Source: Planomonospora_B alba (GTDB lineage: Bacteria; Actinomycetota; Actinomycetes; Streptosporangiales; Streptosporangiaceae). From it: 64,000 nt of DNA. The notes beneath the pieces are model-generated. The model was not told the origin of the DNA and did not search any database. It saw nothing but the letters and a program-made list of their open reading frames with translations. Made by a program: the position numbers and the translations under genes. The stretch covers positions 3,552-67,551 of the forward strand of contig NZ_BAAAUT010000043.1 in NCBI RefSeq assembly GCF_039534085.1, given 5' to 3'. Below are positions 25,776-34,246 of this stretch, in pieces (the stretch's first letter is position 1; each line of letters starts with the position of its first letter).

Positions 25776-26713
25776 GCCTTCCAGCACGCGACGAAGTGAC
25801 CGGGCTCGACCTCGGTCACCGGCGGCTCCTGCCCGCACTCGTCCCCGGCGAGCGGGCAGCGGGCCCGGAACCGGCAGCCGGCGGGCGGGTCGAGCAGCGA
25901 GGGCGGGCTGCCGGCGATGCCGGCCAGCTTCTTGTCGGCGTGGCGCACGCCGACCTCGGGCAGCGAGTTGATCAGCAGCTTGGTGTAGGGGTGGCGCGGC
26001 GCCGTGACGATCGTCCTGGCGGGCGCCTTCTCGGCCAGCTTCCCCGCGTACATGACCATGATGGTGTCCGCGATGTGGGAGGTGAGCGCGAGGTCGTGGG
26101 TGACGAAGATCATGCTCTTGACGAACCCCGCGTCGCGGAAGCCGAGCAGCGCCCTGGCGACCGCCTTCTGCGTGGACACGTCGAGCGCGGAGGTGACCTC
26201 GTCGGCGATGAGCAGCGACGGGTCGAGCAGCGTGGAGATGACCATGACCATGCGCTGCTTCATGCCGCCGGACAGCTCCAGGGGGTAGCGGTCCAGCACC
26301 TCCGGCGAGAGCTCGACCAGCTCCAGGCGGGTCTCCAGCTCTCCCCGGTCCAGGGTGGCCCCCCGGGAGCGCAGCAGCTCGGCCACCATCTTCCCGATCT
26401 TGCGGGTCGGGTTCATGGCGCTCATCGAGTACTGCGGGATGAGGGAGACCTCGCGGAAGCGGAAGTCGTTCATCCGCCGGTCGTCGGCGACGGGCAGCTC
26501 CCGCCCGTCGAGCTCGACCGTGCCCCCCATGTGCCGCATGCGCCCGTCCATGCGGATGAGGCTCTTGCCCAGCGTGGTCTTGCCGCAGCCCGACTCGCCG
26601 GCCAGGCCGAGGATCTCCCCGTCGTCCATCGTGAAGGAGACGCCGTCGAGCGCCTTCACGTCGCCCTTGAGGGTCCGGTAGTAGACCCTCAGATCGCTGA
26701 CCCGCAGACTCAT
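25772..26713 (-). CDS. Oligosaccharide/oligopeptide-type ABC importer, ATPase subunit 1 (DppD-like)
   Basis: 313 aa. Walker A GESGCGKTTLGKSL, signature LSGGMKQRMVMVISTLL, Walker B LLIADEVTSALDV, switch VTHDLALT. The C-terminal oligo_HPY domain (APRHPYTKLLINSLPEV) and Cys cluster (GCRFRARCPLAGDECG) are typical of DppD/OppD. It overlaps the permease gene upstream and the second ATPase gene downstream by 4 bp (ATGA), so the four transporter genes are tightly coupled. Confidence 0.92.
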   Translation of the reverse strand: MSLRVSDLRVYYRTLKGDVKALDGVSFTMDDGEILGLAGESGCGKTTLGKSLIRMDGRMRHMGGTVELDGRELPVADDRRMNDFRFREVSLIPQYSMSAMNPTRKIGKMVAELLRSRGATLDRGELETRLELVELSPEVLDRYPLELSGGMKQRMVMVISTLLDPSLLIADEVTSALDVSTQKAVARALLGFRDAGFVKSMIFVTHDLALTSHIADTIMVMYAGKLAEKAPARTIVTAPRHPYTKLLINSLPEVGVRHADKKLAGIAGSPPSLLDPPAGCRFRARCPLAGDECGQEPPVTEVEPGHFVACWKA

Positions 26714-27606
26714 GTCTCCCTCAGTTTCGGGTTGAAGACCTCGTCGAGGCCGACGTTGGCCACGTACAGGGCTCCGACGATCGCGGTGATCCCGGCGCCC
26801 GGGGGCAGGAACCACCACCACAGGCCGAGCTGCATCGCGCTCCACTGGTTGGCGTTCTGCAGCATCAGCCCCAGCGAGATGCCCTCGGTGGGGCCGAGCC
26901 CGATGAAGTCGAGCGAGGAGGCGATCAGGATCGAGCCGCCGAACAGCAGGATGAACGTCATGAACAGGTAGGAGCTCATGTTCGGCGCGACCTCCCGGAA
27001 GATGATCTTCGGGGTGCTCGCGCCGCTGAGCCTGGCCAGGGCCACGAAGTCGCGGGTGCGCAGTGAGAACGTCTGCGCCCGGATCGCCCGCGCCGCCCAC
27101 GGCCAGGAGGTGAGCCCGATGAACAGTCCCTGGACGGCGACGCTGCGGATGCCCAGGTAGGCGTTGATGATCAGCAGGACGGCCAGCGTCGGGATGACGA
27201 GGACGATGTTGGTGAGCATGGTGAGGACCTCGTCGACCAGGCCGCCCCGGTAGCCGGCGGTGAAGCCGACCAGCATCGCGATGACCGCCGCGATGCCGCC
27301 GCCGAGCGCGCCCACCGCGAAGGTGGTGCGCAGGCCGTACACGAACTGCGCGAAGACGTCCTGGCCGAACGTCGTGGTGCCGAACCAGTGCTCGGCCGAG
27401 GGCGGCGCCATGGGCCGCGTGCCGTAGGCGCCCGGCTCGGCCAGGTCCAGCACGAGCGGCCCCGCCAGGCCGAGCAGCAGCAGGACGGCGACGATGCCGA
27501 AGCCGGCCACCAGCTTGCCGTTGCGGACCGCGAAGTACAGGGCCTCGCGGCGCACCCCGCCGCCGGGCGCGGCCTCGCGGACGGAGGTCTCGGTGAGGGC
27601 CGTCAT
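26710..27606 (-). CDS. ABC importer permease, DppC-like
   Basis: 298 aa. An N-terminal OppC-N segment (VRNGKLVAGFGIVAVLLLLGLAGPLV) precedes a six-helix permease domain. The EAA-type coupling loop is FVALARLSGASTPKIIFREVAPN. The segment HWFGTTTFGQDVFAQFVYGLRTTF matches the DppC/OppC consensus. It is the partner of the DppB-like permease, whose stop it overlaps by ATGA. Confidence 0.92.
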   Translation of the reverse strand: MTALTETSVREAAPGGGVRREALYFAVRNGKLVAGFGIVAVLLLLGLAGPLVLDLAEPGAYGTRPMAPPSAEHWFGTTTFGQDVFAQFVYGLRTTFAVGALGGGIAAVIAMLVGFTAGYRGGLVDEVLTMLTNIVLVIPTLAVLLIINAYLGIRSVAVQGLFIGLTSWPWAARAIRAQTFSLRTRDFVALARLSGASTPKIIFREVAPNMSSYLFMTFILLFGGSILIASSLDFIGLGPTEGISLGLMLQNANQWSAMQLGLWWWFLPPGAGITAIVGALYVANVGLDEVFNPKLRET

Positions 27607-28598
27607 GCCTGCGCACCCGCCATTCCCGCCCGCGTGCGCGGGTCGACCACGACGTAGACGATGTCGATGATGAAGTTGGCGATCAGCACGCCGAGGACGA
27701 TGAACATGAACGTGCCCTGGAGCAGGAAGAAGTCCTGGTTCTGGATGGCCTTGAGGATGAGGCTGCCCAGCCCCGGGTACGAGAAGACGATCTCGGTGAC
27801 CAGGGCGCCCGCCACCAGCACGCCGAGCTGCAGGGCCAGGCCGGTGATCTGCGGCAGCACCGCGTTGCGGAAGGCGTAGCGGCGGATCAGCCGCTGCGGC
27901 GCCCCGAGCGCGGCCAGGTAGTTGGAGTAGTCCGACTCCAGCTCGTAGATGATCATGTTGCGCATGCCGATCGCCCACCCGCCGAGCGCGACGAGGAACA
28001 GCGAGGCGAACGGCAGCGCCCAGTGGTGGAGCAGGTCGAGCAGGAAGTCGGCCGAGAAGCTGGGCTGGAGCGAGAAGCTGTAGCCGCCGGCGACCGGGAA
28101 GACGCCCGCGACGACCCCCAGCGACCAGGCCAGCAGCACCGCCAGCCACATGTACGGCATGGCGGTCAGGATGTAGCCGACCGGCAGCACCGTGTTGTCC
28201 AGCAGCTTCCGCCGCGCGGCGAAGGCGCCGGCCCAGTTGCCGATGACCCAGCTCAGCAGCACCGAGGGGATCATCAGCCCCAGGGTGTACGGCACCGCGT
28301 TCAGGATGACCTCGCCGACCGGGGCGGGGAAGGCCCAGATGCTGATCCCGAAGTCGCCCTGGAACATCGAGGTCCAGAAGTTCAGATACTGCTTCCACAG
28401 CGGCTGGTCGAAGCCGAACAGACCGTTGTAGTAGGCCTTCATGGTCTCCACGGCCCCGGGGTTGCTCGCCCCCGCCCTGGCGATCATGCTGGAGACGGGG
28501 TCACCGGGCATGAACCGCGGGATCATCCAGTTGACCGTGACGGCGACGAAGAACGTCAGCCCGTAGACCAGCAGTTTCCTGCCGAAGTATCGACGCAC
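27603..28598 (-). CDS. ABC importer permease, DppB-like
   Basis: 331 aa, GTG start with a GGGAGAG site. Six membrane segments; N-terminus YFGRKLLVYGLTFFVAVTVNW followed by IPRFMPGDPV as in DppB/OppB. The coupling loop is YSNYLAALGAPQRLIRRYAFRNA. Some of the closest known relatives in this superfamily carry oligosaccharides (for example cellobiose and mannobiose transporters of Thermotoga), which suits the mannosidase in the operon. A strong hairpin separates it from the binding-protein gene. Confidence 0.92.
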   Translation of the reverse strand: MRRYFGRKLLVYGLTFFVAVTVNWMIPRFMPGDPVSSMIARAGASNPGAVETMKAYYNGLFGFDQPLWKQYLNFWTSMFQGDFGISIWAFPAPVGEVILNAVPYTLGLMIPSVLLSWVIGNWAGAFAARRKLLDNTVLPVGYILTAMPYMWLAVLLAWSLGVVAGVFPVAGGYSFSLQPSFSADFLLDLLHHWALPFASLFLVALGGWAIGMRNMIIYELESDYSNYLAALGAPQRLIRRYAFRNAVLPQITGLALQLGVLVAGALVTEIVFSYPGLGSLILKAIQNQDFFLLQGTFMFIVLGVLIANFIIDIVYVVVDPRTRAGMAGAQA

Positions 28599-28618
28599 GA
28601 GAAGCTCTCCCGGGAAGG

Positions 28619-28655
28619 GGCCCCGCCGCCCTCCCGCGGGGAGGGCGGCGGGGCC
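28619..28655 (-). terminator. Intra-operon attenuating hairpin between binding protein and permease genes
   Basis: Perfect 17-bp arms (28619-28635 / 28639-28655) with a 3-nt loop, 12 bp past the binding-protein stop. Such hairpins raise the ratio of binding protein to membrane subunits. Confidence 0.6.
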
Positions 28656-28667
28656 GCGGTCATGCGG

Positions 28668-30413
28668 TCAGGAAGCCGGCTTGATCTGGGTGAGCGTCTC
28701 GAAGCCGCCCAGCTCCATCCAGTTGCGCCACATCGTGGGCGGAGTCTTGGGCGTGCCGTCCGCCGAGGACGGCCAGTTCGTCCAGGCCGCGTTGCTGACC
28801 TGGGACCACAGGCCGTTGTACCAGAGCGGGATGATGGGCAGCTCGTCCAGGTGGATCTTCTGGATCTCGGAGATGACCTTCTTCATGCCCTCGGCGTCGT
28901 CGGTCTTGACCTGGTCGAGCTGCTGGACCAGCTCCCAGACCTTCTTGTTCTCGTACCGGCCGAAGTTGACGGTGTTCTGCGTCTTGCGGACCGGGAGCTG
29001 GAACATGTAGTCGTAGTACGTCCACGGGGTGTTCGACAGCTGCCGCTCGTTGTTGATCAGCAGGTCGAAGTCGCCCTTGCCGCGCTTGTCGACCAGGGCG
29101 TTGAAGTCCGGGAAGTCGGGGGTCATGTTGATCCCGGCCTCCTTGGCGCCGGCCGCGATGACCCGGATCGACTCCATCCAGTCGGTCCAGCCGGACGGCA
29201 CGATGATGTCCAGCTCGATCTTCGAGCCGTCCTTGTTCTCCACGAAGCCGTCGCCGTCGGTGTCCTTGTAGCCGGCGTCCGCCAGCAGCTTCTTGGCCTT
29301 GGCGACGTCGAAGGTGAAGCCCTTCTCGCTGACGACCTGCTGGTCGATGTACTGCTCCCACTGGGGCAGCAGGCCGGTCGGGCTGGCCGGCTTGACCAGG
29401 TTGCCGTAGACGCCCTCGACGATCTTCTTGAGGTCGATCGAGTGGGCCAGGGCCTTGCGGAAGGCCGGGTCGTCCATCGGCTTCTTGGTGGTGTTCAGCA
29501 CCAGGAAGGCGGTGTTGGCCGAGAGCATGTACGGCGGCTCGGGATAGTAGGTGCTGATCCCGAAGTTGCCCTTGACCAGGTTGGCCGCGCCGGGCAGGAA
29601 GTTGTTGCTGAGGTCCATGCCCTTCTGCAGCAGCAGGCCCATCGCCACCTCGTTGCTGGAGTTGACGATGTCGACGATGTACTTGGGCTTGGGCTCCATC
29701 TTGAGCGCGGTCTTGCCCCACCAGTCGTCGCGGCGCTGCCAGACGACGCGGTCCTGGTCGTGGCTCTTGTAGACGTAGGCGCCGGTGCCGACCGGGTTCT
29801 CGTTCTCGCCGTCCAGCACCTCCTCCTCGGAGCGGCCCTCCCAGAGGTGCTGCGGGACGATCGCCCGGCTGTAGAGCTGGTAGTCCCACTCCTGGTAGTT
29901 GGCCTTGGAGAAGGTGAAGCGCGCGGTGCGGTCGTCGACCGCCTCGGCGCTCTTCAGCCACTCCCAGATGTTGTGGTACGGGACCGTCTCCATCTTGCCG
30001 AGCTCGAAGGTGAAGACGACGTCCTTGGCGGTGAACGGCTTGCCGTCCGACCAGGTGACGCCCTGGCGGAGCTTGAGCTCGTAGGTCGTGTCGTCGACCC
30101 AGGCGCCGCTCTCGGCCAGCCAGGGGACCAGCTTGCCGGCGTTGCCGTCGAAGTGGAACAGGTGCTCGTAGACCAGCCCCTCGGTGCCGGTCGCGTAGTC
30201 CCACTCGCGCAGCGGGTTGAAGTTGGCCGGCGGCCCCCACTGGGTGCCGCTGGTGTAGAGCGTCTCGTTGCGGGGCAGCGCCCCGCCGTCGGTGGCCGGC
30301 GCGCTCGCCGCCTGGGAACCCTGGGTGGCCGGCGTGGACCCCCCGGTCGAGCACGCGGCGGCGGCCAGGCCCGCCGCCAGGAGCGGGACCATGATCCGCA
30401 CCCGGTTTCGCAT
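28668..30413 (-). CDS. Extracellular solute-binding protein, family 5 (lipoprotein)
   Basis: 581 aa. The lipoprotein signal peptide MRNRVRIMVPLLAAGLAAAAC ends at a lipobox (LAAAAC) and is followed by a Ser/Thr/Ala linker. The mature part fits SBP_bac_5: YTSGTQWGPPANFNPL near the N-terminus, WSDGKPFTAKDVVFTFE, and FRKALAHSIDLKKIVEGVYG. Family 5 proteins bind oligopeptides, nickel or oligosaccharides; the operon and its operator suggest manno- or cello-oligosaccharides. It is the first gene of the operon and lies downstream of the CebR-type palindrome. Confidence 0.9.
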   Translation of the reverse strand: MRNRVRIMVPLLAAGLAAAACSTGGSTPATQGSQAASAPATDGGALPRNETLYTSGTQWGPPANFNPLREWDYATGTEGLVYEHLFHFDGNAGKLVPWLAESGAWVDDTTYELKLRQGVTWSDGKPFTAKDVVFTFELGKMETVPYHNIWEWLKSAEAVDDRTARFTFSKANYQEWDYQLYSRAIVPQHLWEGRSEEEVLDGENENPVGTGAYVYKSHDQDRVVWQRRDDWWGKTALKMEPKPKYIVDIVNSSNEVAMGLLLQKGMDLSNNFLPGAANLVKGNFGISTYYPEPPYMLSANTAFLVLNTTKKPMDDPAFRKALAHSIDLKKIVEGVYGNLVKPASPTGLLPQWEQYIDQQVVSEKGFTFDVAKAKKLLADAGYKDTDGDGFVENKDGSKIELDIIVPSGWTDWMESIRVIAAGAKEAGINMTPDFPDFNALVDKRGKGDFDLLINNERQLSNTPWTYYDYMFQLPVRKTQNTVNFGRYENKKVWELVQQLDQVKTDDAEGMKKVISEIQKIHLDELPIIPLWYNGLWSQVSNAAWTNWPSSADGTPKTPPTMWRNWMELGGFETLTQIKPAS

Positions 30414-30983
30414 CGTGTCTCTCCTTCCCCCGCCGCGGCGGAGGTACGAACGTCGTCACAGTCCCCGATGAGAGGTCCGGAGGGCGGCTGCCCCCCGAAC
30501 CTGGGAGCGCTCCCACACATGCGGGACACACGGGTCCCGCACCTGGGCCACCCGGTGCCGGCATCGCGCGGCCGAGCGGCGCGGCAGGCGGGCCGGCCTC
30601 CCGCGTCACTCGACCGGCTGCACTGAACCGGATAAGTAAGGCGAACGTAGATTCCCCGTAACCTCACCGTCAATGGCCGTGACATGTTCGATACGTACGG
30701 CGCGCCGCACTCTCCGTGGTACCGCTCCCACTCACCGTCTCCCCGACCGGATTCCGGGCGAGCGCGGAGCCGGGGCACGGCCGGGACCCCGGCGGCCGGT
30801 CCCGCGGCGGGCTCCGCGGCCCGCCCCGGCGATCGCACGGGATGCCCGCCACCTGCCGCCTAACCGGTTCAACCAGCGGATTCGCCGGAGCCGGAACGGA
30901 ACCACCGGAGCCCGGGGAGGCCGGGCGCGGCTCGCGGGCGCCTGGAGGACCCCGGACACCGGAGCGGGGGATCCGGCGGAACG
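30414..30983 (-). promoter_or_regulatory. Non-coding control region of the oligosaccharide operon
   Basis: About 570 bp without a convincing gene, between the helicase terminator and the binding-protein start. It holds the CebR-type operator (30502-30515). On the minus strand, TTACGG and TACTTA spaced 17 bp apart (around 30624-30652) form a weak promoter candidate. An open frame that runs through here is an artefact of reading across the assembly gap. Confidence 0.5.
30502..30515. promoter_or_regulatory. CebR/CelR-type operator
   Basis: TGGGAGCGCTCCCA is a perfect 14-bp palindrome and identical to the operator of the LacI-family cellobiose repressors CebR (Streptomyces) and CelR (Thermobifida). 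It lies 89 bp upstream of the binding-protein start codon. No LacI-family gene lies in the window, so the regulator would act in trans. Confidence 0.8.
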
Positions 30984-31025
30984 CGGAGAGCCCGGCCGGT
31001 CCTCGGGGACCTGCCGGGCTCTCCG
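30984..31025 (-). terminator. Terminator of the DEAD-box helicase gene
   Basis: Perfect 12-bp arms CGGAGAGCCCGG (30984-30995) and CCGGGCTCTCCG (31014-31025), with an inner GGTCC/GGACC stem, 42 bp past the helicase stop. Confidence 0.65.
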
Positions 31026-31067
31026 GTGGTGCGTGTCCGTCAGGGGGCGGCCGGCGCCCGCCCGCCG

Positions 31068-32943
31068 TCAGCGGCCGCGGCGCGGGCCGCCGCCGTGCTC
31101 GCCGTACGGGCGGCTCCCGCGGAAGCCGCCGCGCGGGCCGCCGGAGCGGTCGGAGCGGNNNNNNNNNNNNNNNNNNNNNNNNNNNNNNNNNNNNNNNNNN
31201 NNNNNNNNNNNNNNNNNNNNNNNNNNNNNNNNNNNNNNNNNNNNNNNNNNNNNNNNNNCTCTCGAAGCGGCGCTCGCCGCCCCGGCCGCCCTCACCGGAC
31301 GGGCGCCCCTCGCGGAACGGCTCGCCGCGGTGACCGCCGGAGCGCTCACCCCGGTGGGAGTCGCCGCGGTAGCCGCCGGGACGCTCACCCCGGTAGGAGT
31401 CATCGCGGTGGGAGTCGCCCCGGTAGCCGCCGGGACGCTCGCCGCTCCGGAACGGCTCCCGCCGCTCGGCACGGTACCCGCCGTGGTGGCGGTCGCCCCG
31501 GAAGGATTCGTGCTCGCCCGCCGGGCGCTCGGCGCGGTACCCGCCGGAGCGGTCGGAGCGGCTCTCGAAGCGGCGCTCGCCGCCCCGGCCGCCCTCACCG
31601 GACGGGCGCCCCTCGCCGTCGTGCCGGTCGCGGAACCGGCGCGGACCGCGGCCGCGGCCGTCCTCGCGGCGCCGGCGCTGCTTGGCGGCGGGGGCCGCGG
31701 GCTCCCAGACCGGGATGGGCTCGCCGCTCGGCCGCCGGGCGCCAGCGACCTCCTCCAGGCGCGGGTGGCCCGGGATGGCCTTGAGCCGGAACGGCTTGAT
31801 GCCGGCGCGGCGGGCCATCGCGTCGGTGGACCGGCGCTCGTTGGGCAGCACCAGCGTCAGCACGGTGCCCTTCTCCCCCGCGCGGGCCGTACGGCCGCCG
31901 CGGTGCAGGTAGCTCTTGTGGTCCTGCGGCGGGTCGACGTGGAGCACGAGGCTGATGCCGTCGACGTGGATGCCCCGGGCCGCGACGTCGGTGCAGACCA
32001 GGACGTTGACCGCGCCCTCCTTGAACTCGGCGAGGATGCGGGTGCGCTGGTTCTGGCGCTTGCCGCCGTGCAGGCCGCCTGCCTTGACGCCGACCTGGGC
32101 GAGCTGCTTGCACAGCCGGTCCACGCCGTGCTGGGTCCGGACGAAGATGATCGTCCGGCCGTCGCGGTTGGCGATCTCCGCGGTCACCGGGAACTTGTCG
32201 TCGCGGTGGACCTCCAGGAGGTGGTGCTCCATGGTGTCCACCGGGGAGGTGGCCGGGGCCAGGGAGTGGGTCACCGGGTCCGTCAGGAAGCGCTTGACGA
32301 GCTTGTCCACGTCGCCGTCGAGGGTGGCGGAGAACAGCAGGCGCTGGCTGCCGGCCGGGGTCTGCGCCAGCAGCGCGCTGACCACCGGGAAGAACCCGAG
32401 GTCGCACATGTGGTCGGCCTCGTCCAGCACGGTCACCTGGACGTCCGCCAGCGAGCACTCGCCCTGCTGGATGAGGTCGGTGAGGCGGCCGGGGGTGGCC
32501 ACCAGGATCTCCACACCGCGGCGGAGCGCCTCGATCTGGCGGCCCATGGACATGCCGCCGACGACGGTCTTCATGCGCAGGGACAGGCCGCGGCCGAGGG
32601 GCTCGAGCGCGTCGGTCACCTGCATGGCCAGCTCGCGGGTGGGCACCAGGACGACGGCGCGCGGGCGGCCGGGGGCCGCCTTGGCGCCGGCGACGCGGGC
32701 CATCGTGGGCAGGCCGAAGGCCAGCGTCTTGCCGGAGCCGGTCTGGCCGCGGCCGAGCACGTCGATGCCGGAGAGGATGTCCGGGATGGTGGCCCGCTGG
32801 ATGGGGAAGGGTGCCTCGATGCCCTGGCGGGCGAGCGCCGTCACCAGCGGCCTGGGCAGGCCGAGGAGGGCGAACTCGGAAACGCCGGGAGCGGCCTCGG
32901 GGAGATCGAGGTTCTCGGGCAGGGCAGCGTCAAGCATGGTCAC
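31068..32943 (-). CDS. DEAD-box RNA helicase with RGG-rich tail (interrupted by assembly gap)
   Basis: The ATP-dependent RNA-remodelling core is complete: Q motif region FALLGLPRPLVTALARQG, motif I GQTGSGKT, PTRELA, TPGR, motif II VLDEADHM, SAT (FSATLDG), and C-terminal domain motifs FVRTQHG, TDVAARGIHV and HRGGRTARAG. The tail (from about residue 430) is Arg/Gly/Ser/Tyr-rich with repeats such as GERPGGYRGDSHR. A 100-N gap interrupts it; the true end after the gap is RSDRSGG...GEHGGGPRRGR with stop at 31068. The tract after the gap is in another frame only because the gap length is arbitrary. The start is GTG 32943 or ATG 32937. Such helicases act in cold adaptation and ribosome assembly. Confidence 0.9.
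31159..31258. other. Assembly gap (100 N) inside a direct repeat
   Basis: Exactly 100 unknown bases, the usual placeholder length. The bases on both sides (31138-31158 and 31259-31313) together equal the uninterrupted 76-bp segment 31541-31616. Confidence 0.98.
31541..31616. repeat. 76-bp segment duplicated around the assembly gap
   Basis: Positions 31541-31561 equal 31138-31158, and 31562-31616 equal 31259-31313. It encodes the segment RPSGEGGRGGERRFESRSDRSGG of the helicase tail, given here only by its ends: RPSGEGG to SDRSGG. Confidence 0.9.
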
Positions 32944-33209
32944 GAAGAGTCGTGCCTTTCGGTAGAAGAACGCGGCACGTCACTTCTGCGAAAGGACGAG
33001 CCTGGAGCGCGCGGCCGGTCGGGCCGCGCTCGATCGACGCCCACGTCGAGGGGCGGTGGTGCGGTGCAAGTCGAGGCGCACCGCACGGGGCGGGTCCATC
33101 TTACCCGCACGCAGTCAAACCACGATCAAGCATTCCCGGCGTTCGCAGTGCCGGGGCGGTCGGGGCGCCGCTTCGGGAGCGGGCGCTTGTCCGACAGTGG
33201 AGCAACGCT

Positions 33210-33237
33210 CCGTGCCGGGTGTTTCTTCCCGGCACGG
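33210..33237 (-). terminator. Second hairpin downstream of the suf operon
   Basis: CCGTGCCGGG/CCCGGCACGG, perfect 10-bp arms with an 8-nt loop containing TTTCTT. Confidence 0.55.
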
Positions 33238-33259
33238 CGCATTCTCTCACACATTCCGG

Positions 33260-33291
33260 TACGGCCCGCAACTCGTGCGCCGCGGGCCGTA
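33260..33291 (-). terminator. First hairpin downstream of sufT
   Basis: TACGGCCCGC/GCGGGCCGTA, perfect 10-bp arms, 12-nt loop, 17 bp past the sufT stop. Confidence 0.6.
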
Positions 33292-33308
33292 TCCGGGGAG
33301 GGGGCGGG

Positions 33309-33674
33309 TCAGACGTTGAACCCGAGCATGCGGAGCTGGTCGCGCCCCTCATCGGTGATCTTGTCCGGGCCCCACGGCGGGAGCCAGACCCAGTTGATCT
33401 TCACGTCGGAGACCATGCCGTCGAGCGCCGAGTGCGCCTGCTCCTCGATGACGTCGGTCAGCGGGCAGGCCGCGCTGGTCAGCGTCATGTCGATGGTGGC
33501 CACCGGCGCCTTCCCCTCCCCCGCGGGGTCGAGGTTGATCCCGTAGACCAGGCCCAGGTCCACGACGTTGATCCCGAGCTCGGGGTCCACGACGTCCTTG
33601 AGGGCCTCCATGACCTCCTCGAGCGTCGTCTCCCCGTCGTACGCCCCGGTGGGCGTCTCCACGGGCTTGCTCAT
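33309..33674 (-). CDS. sufT: MIP18/DUF59-family Fe-S assembly factor
   Basis: 121 aa. Core motifs LKDVVDPELGINVVDLGLVYG, then DMTLTSAACPLTDVI with the conserved reactive Cys, and the C-terminal WLPPWGPDKITDEGRDQLRMLGFNV pattern seen in actinobacterial SufT. It helps maturation or delivery of Fe-S clusters. The ATG has an excellent GAGGAGGAGG site and overlaps the stop of a 21-codon frame by ATGA. Last gene of the suf operon. Confidence 0.9.
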   Translation of the reverse strand: MSKPVETPTGAYDGETTLEEVMEALKDVVDPELGINVVDLGLVYGINLDPAGEGKAPVATIDMTLTSAACPLTDVIEEQAHSALDGMVSDVKINWVWLPPWGPDKITDEGRDQLRMLGFNV

Positions 33675-33736
33675 CGGACCTCCTCCTCACGGCGCCCGGG
33701 CGAGACGGACTCCGTGTTCGTGATCGGCTCACTCAT
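33671..33736 (-). CDS. Possible 21-aa leader ORF coupled to sufT
   Basis: ATG at 33736 encodes MSEPITNTESVSPGRREEEVR and stops in an ATGA overlap with the sufT start. Translation of it could deliver ribosomes to sufT. No clear ribosome site of its own was seen; it may equally be a remnant of an older sufT N-terminus. Confidence 0.3.
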   Translation of the reverse strand: MSEPITNTESVSPGRREEEVR

Positions 33737-33738
33737 CG

Positions 33739-34173
33739 TCACGCGCTCCTCGCGACCGCGTCCTTGTAGGCCATCCAGGCCAGCAGCGCGCACTTGACCC
33801 GGGCCGGGAACTTGGCGACGCCGGCGAACGCCACCGCGTCGCCCAGCACCTCCTCGTCCGCCTCCGCCTGGCCCCTGCCCTGCATGAGGCGGGTGAACTC
33901 GTCGACCACCTCCAGCGTCTCCTGGACGGTCGAGCCGGTGGCCAGCTCGTGCAGGACGGAGGCGGCGGCCTGGCTGATCGAGCAGCCCTGCCCGTCGTAG
34001 GAGACGTCCTCGACCTTGCCGCCGTCGCCCAGCTTCACCCGCATGGTGATCTCGTCACCGCAGGTCGGGTTGACGTGGTGGACCTCGGCGTCGAAGGGCT
34101 CACGCAGGCCGCGCCCCTGCGGATGCTTGTAGTGCTCCAGGATCAGCTCCTGGTACATGGACTCGGCGATCAT
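33739..34173 (-). CDS. sufU: Fe-S assembly sulfur-transfer protein SufU
   Basis: 144 aa. The three zinc/sulfur Cys are present: NPTCGDEI, GQGCSISQA and VKCALLAW, along with the conserved Asp in CGDE. SufU accepts persulfide sulfur from SufS and passes it to the SufBCD scaffold. ATG 34173 (MIAESMYQELILEHY) is used; the second ATG (MYQELI) would remove five residues. It lies 73 bp downstream of sufS. Confidence 0.94.
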   Translation of the reverse strand: MIAESMYQELILEHYKHPQGRGLREPFDAEVHHVNPTCGDEITMRVKLGDGGKVEDVSYDGQGCSISQAAASVLHELATGSTVQETLEVVDEFTRLMQGRGQAEADEEVLGDAVAFAGVAKFPARVKCALLAWMAYKDAVARSA

Positions 34174-34246
34174 GGAGTCGCGTTCACCTTCTCGTTCGCT
34201 GCGCGCGGCAGGGCGCCCGCCCGCCGGTCCGACCGCTCCGGCATGG

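Larger units (their letters stand above)
32944..33308 (-). promoter_or_regulatory. Non-coding region: suf terminators and helicase promoter/leader
   Basis: 365 bp without a supportable gene. It contains two hairpins behind sufT and then about 265 bp leading to the helicase start. Cold-inducible DEAD-box genes often have long leaders; I could not identify the promoter. Confidence 0.5.

Noticed and set aside
30670..31067. Extension of the helicase to position 30670
   Set aside because: It arises from reading through 100 arbitrary N. The RGG-type tail and stop at 31068 in the other frame are the natural end.
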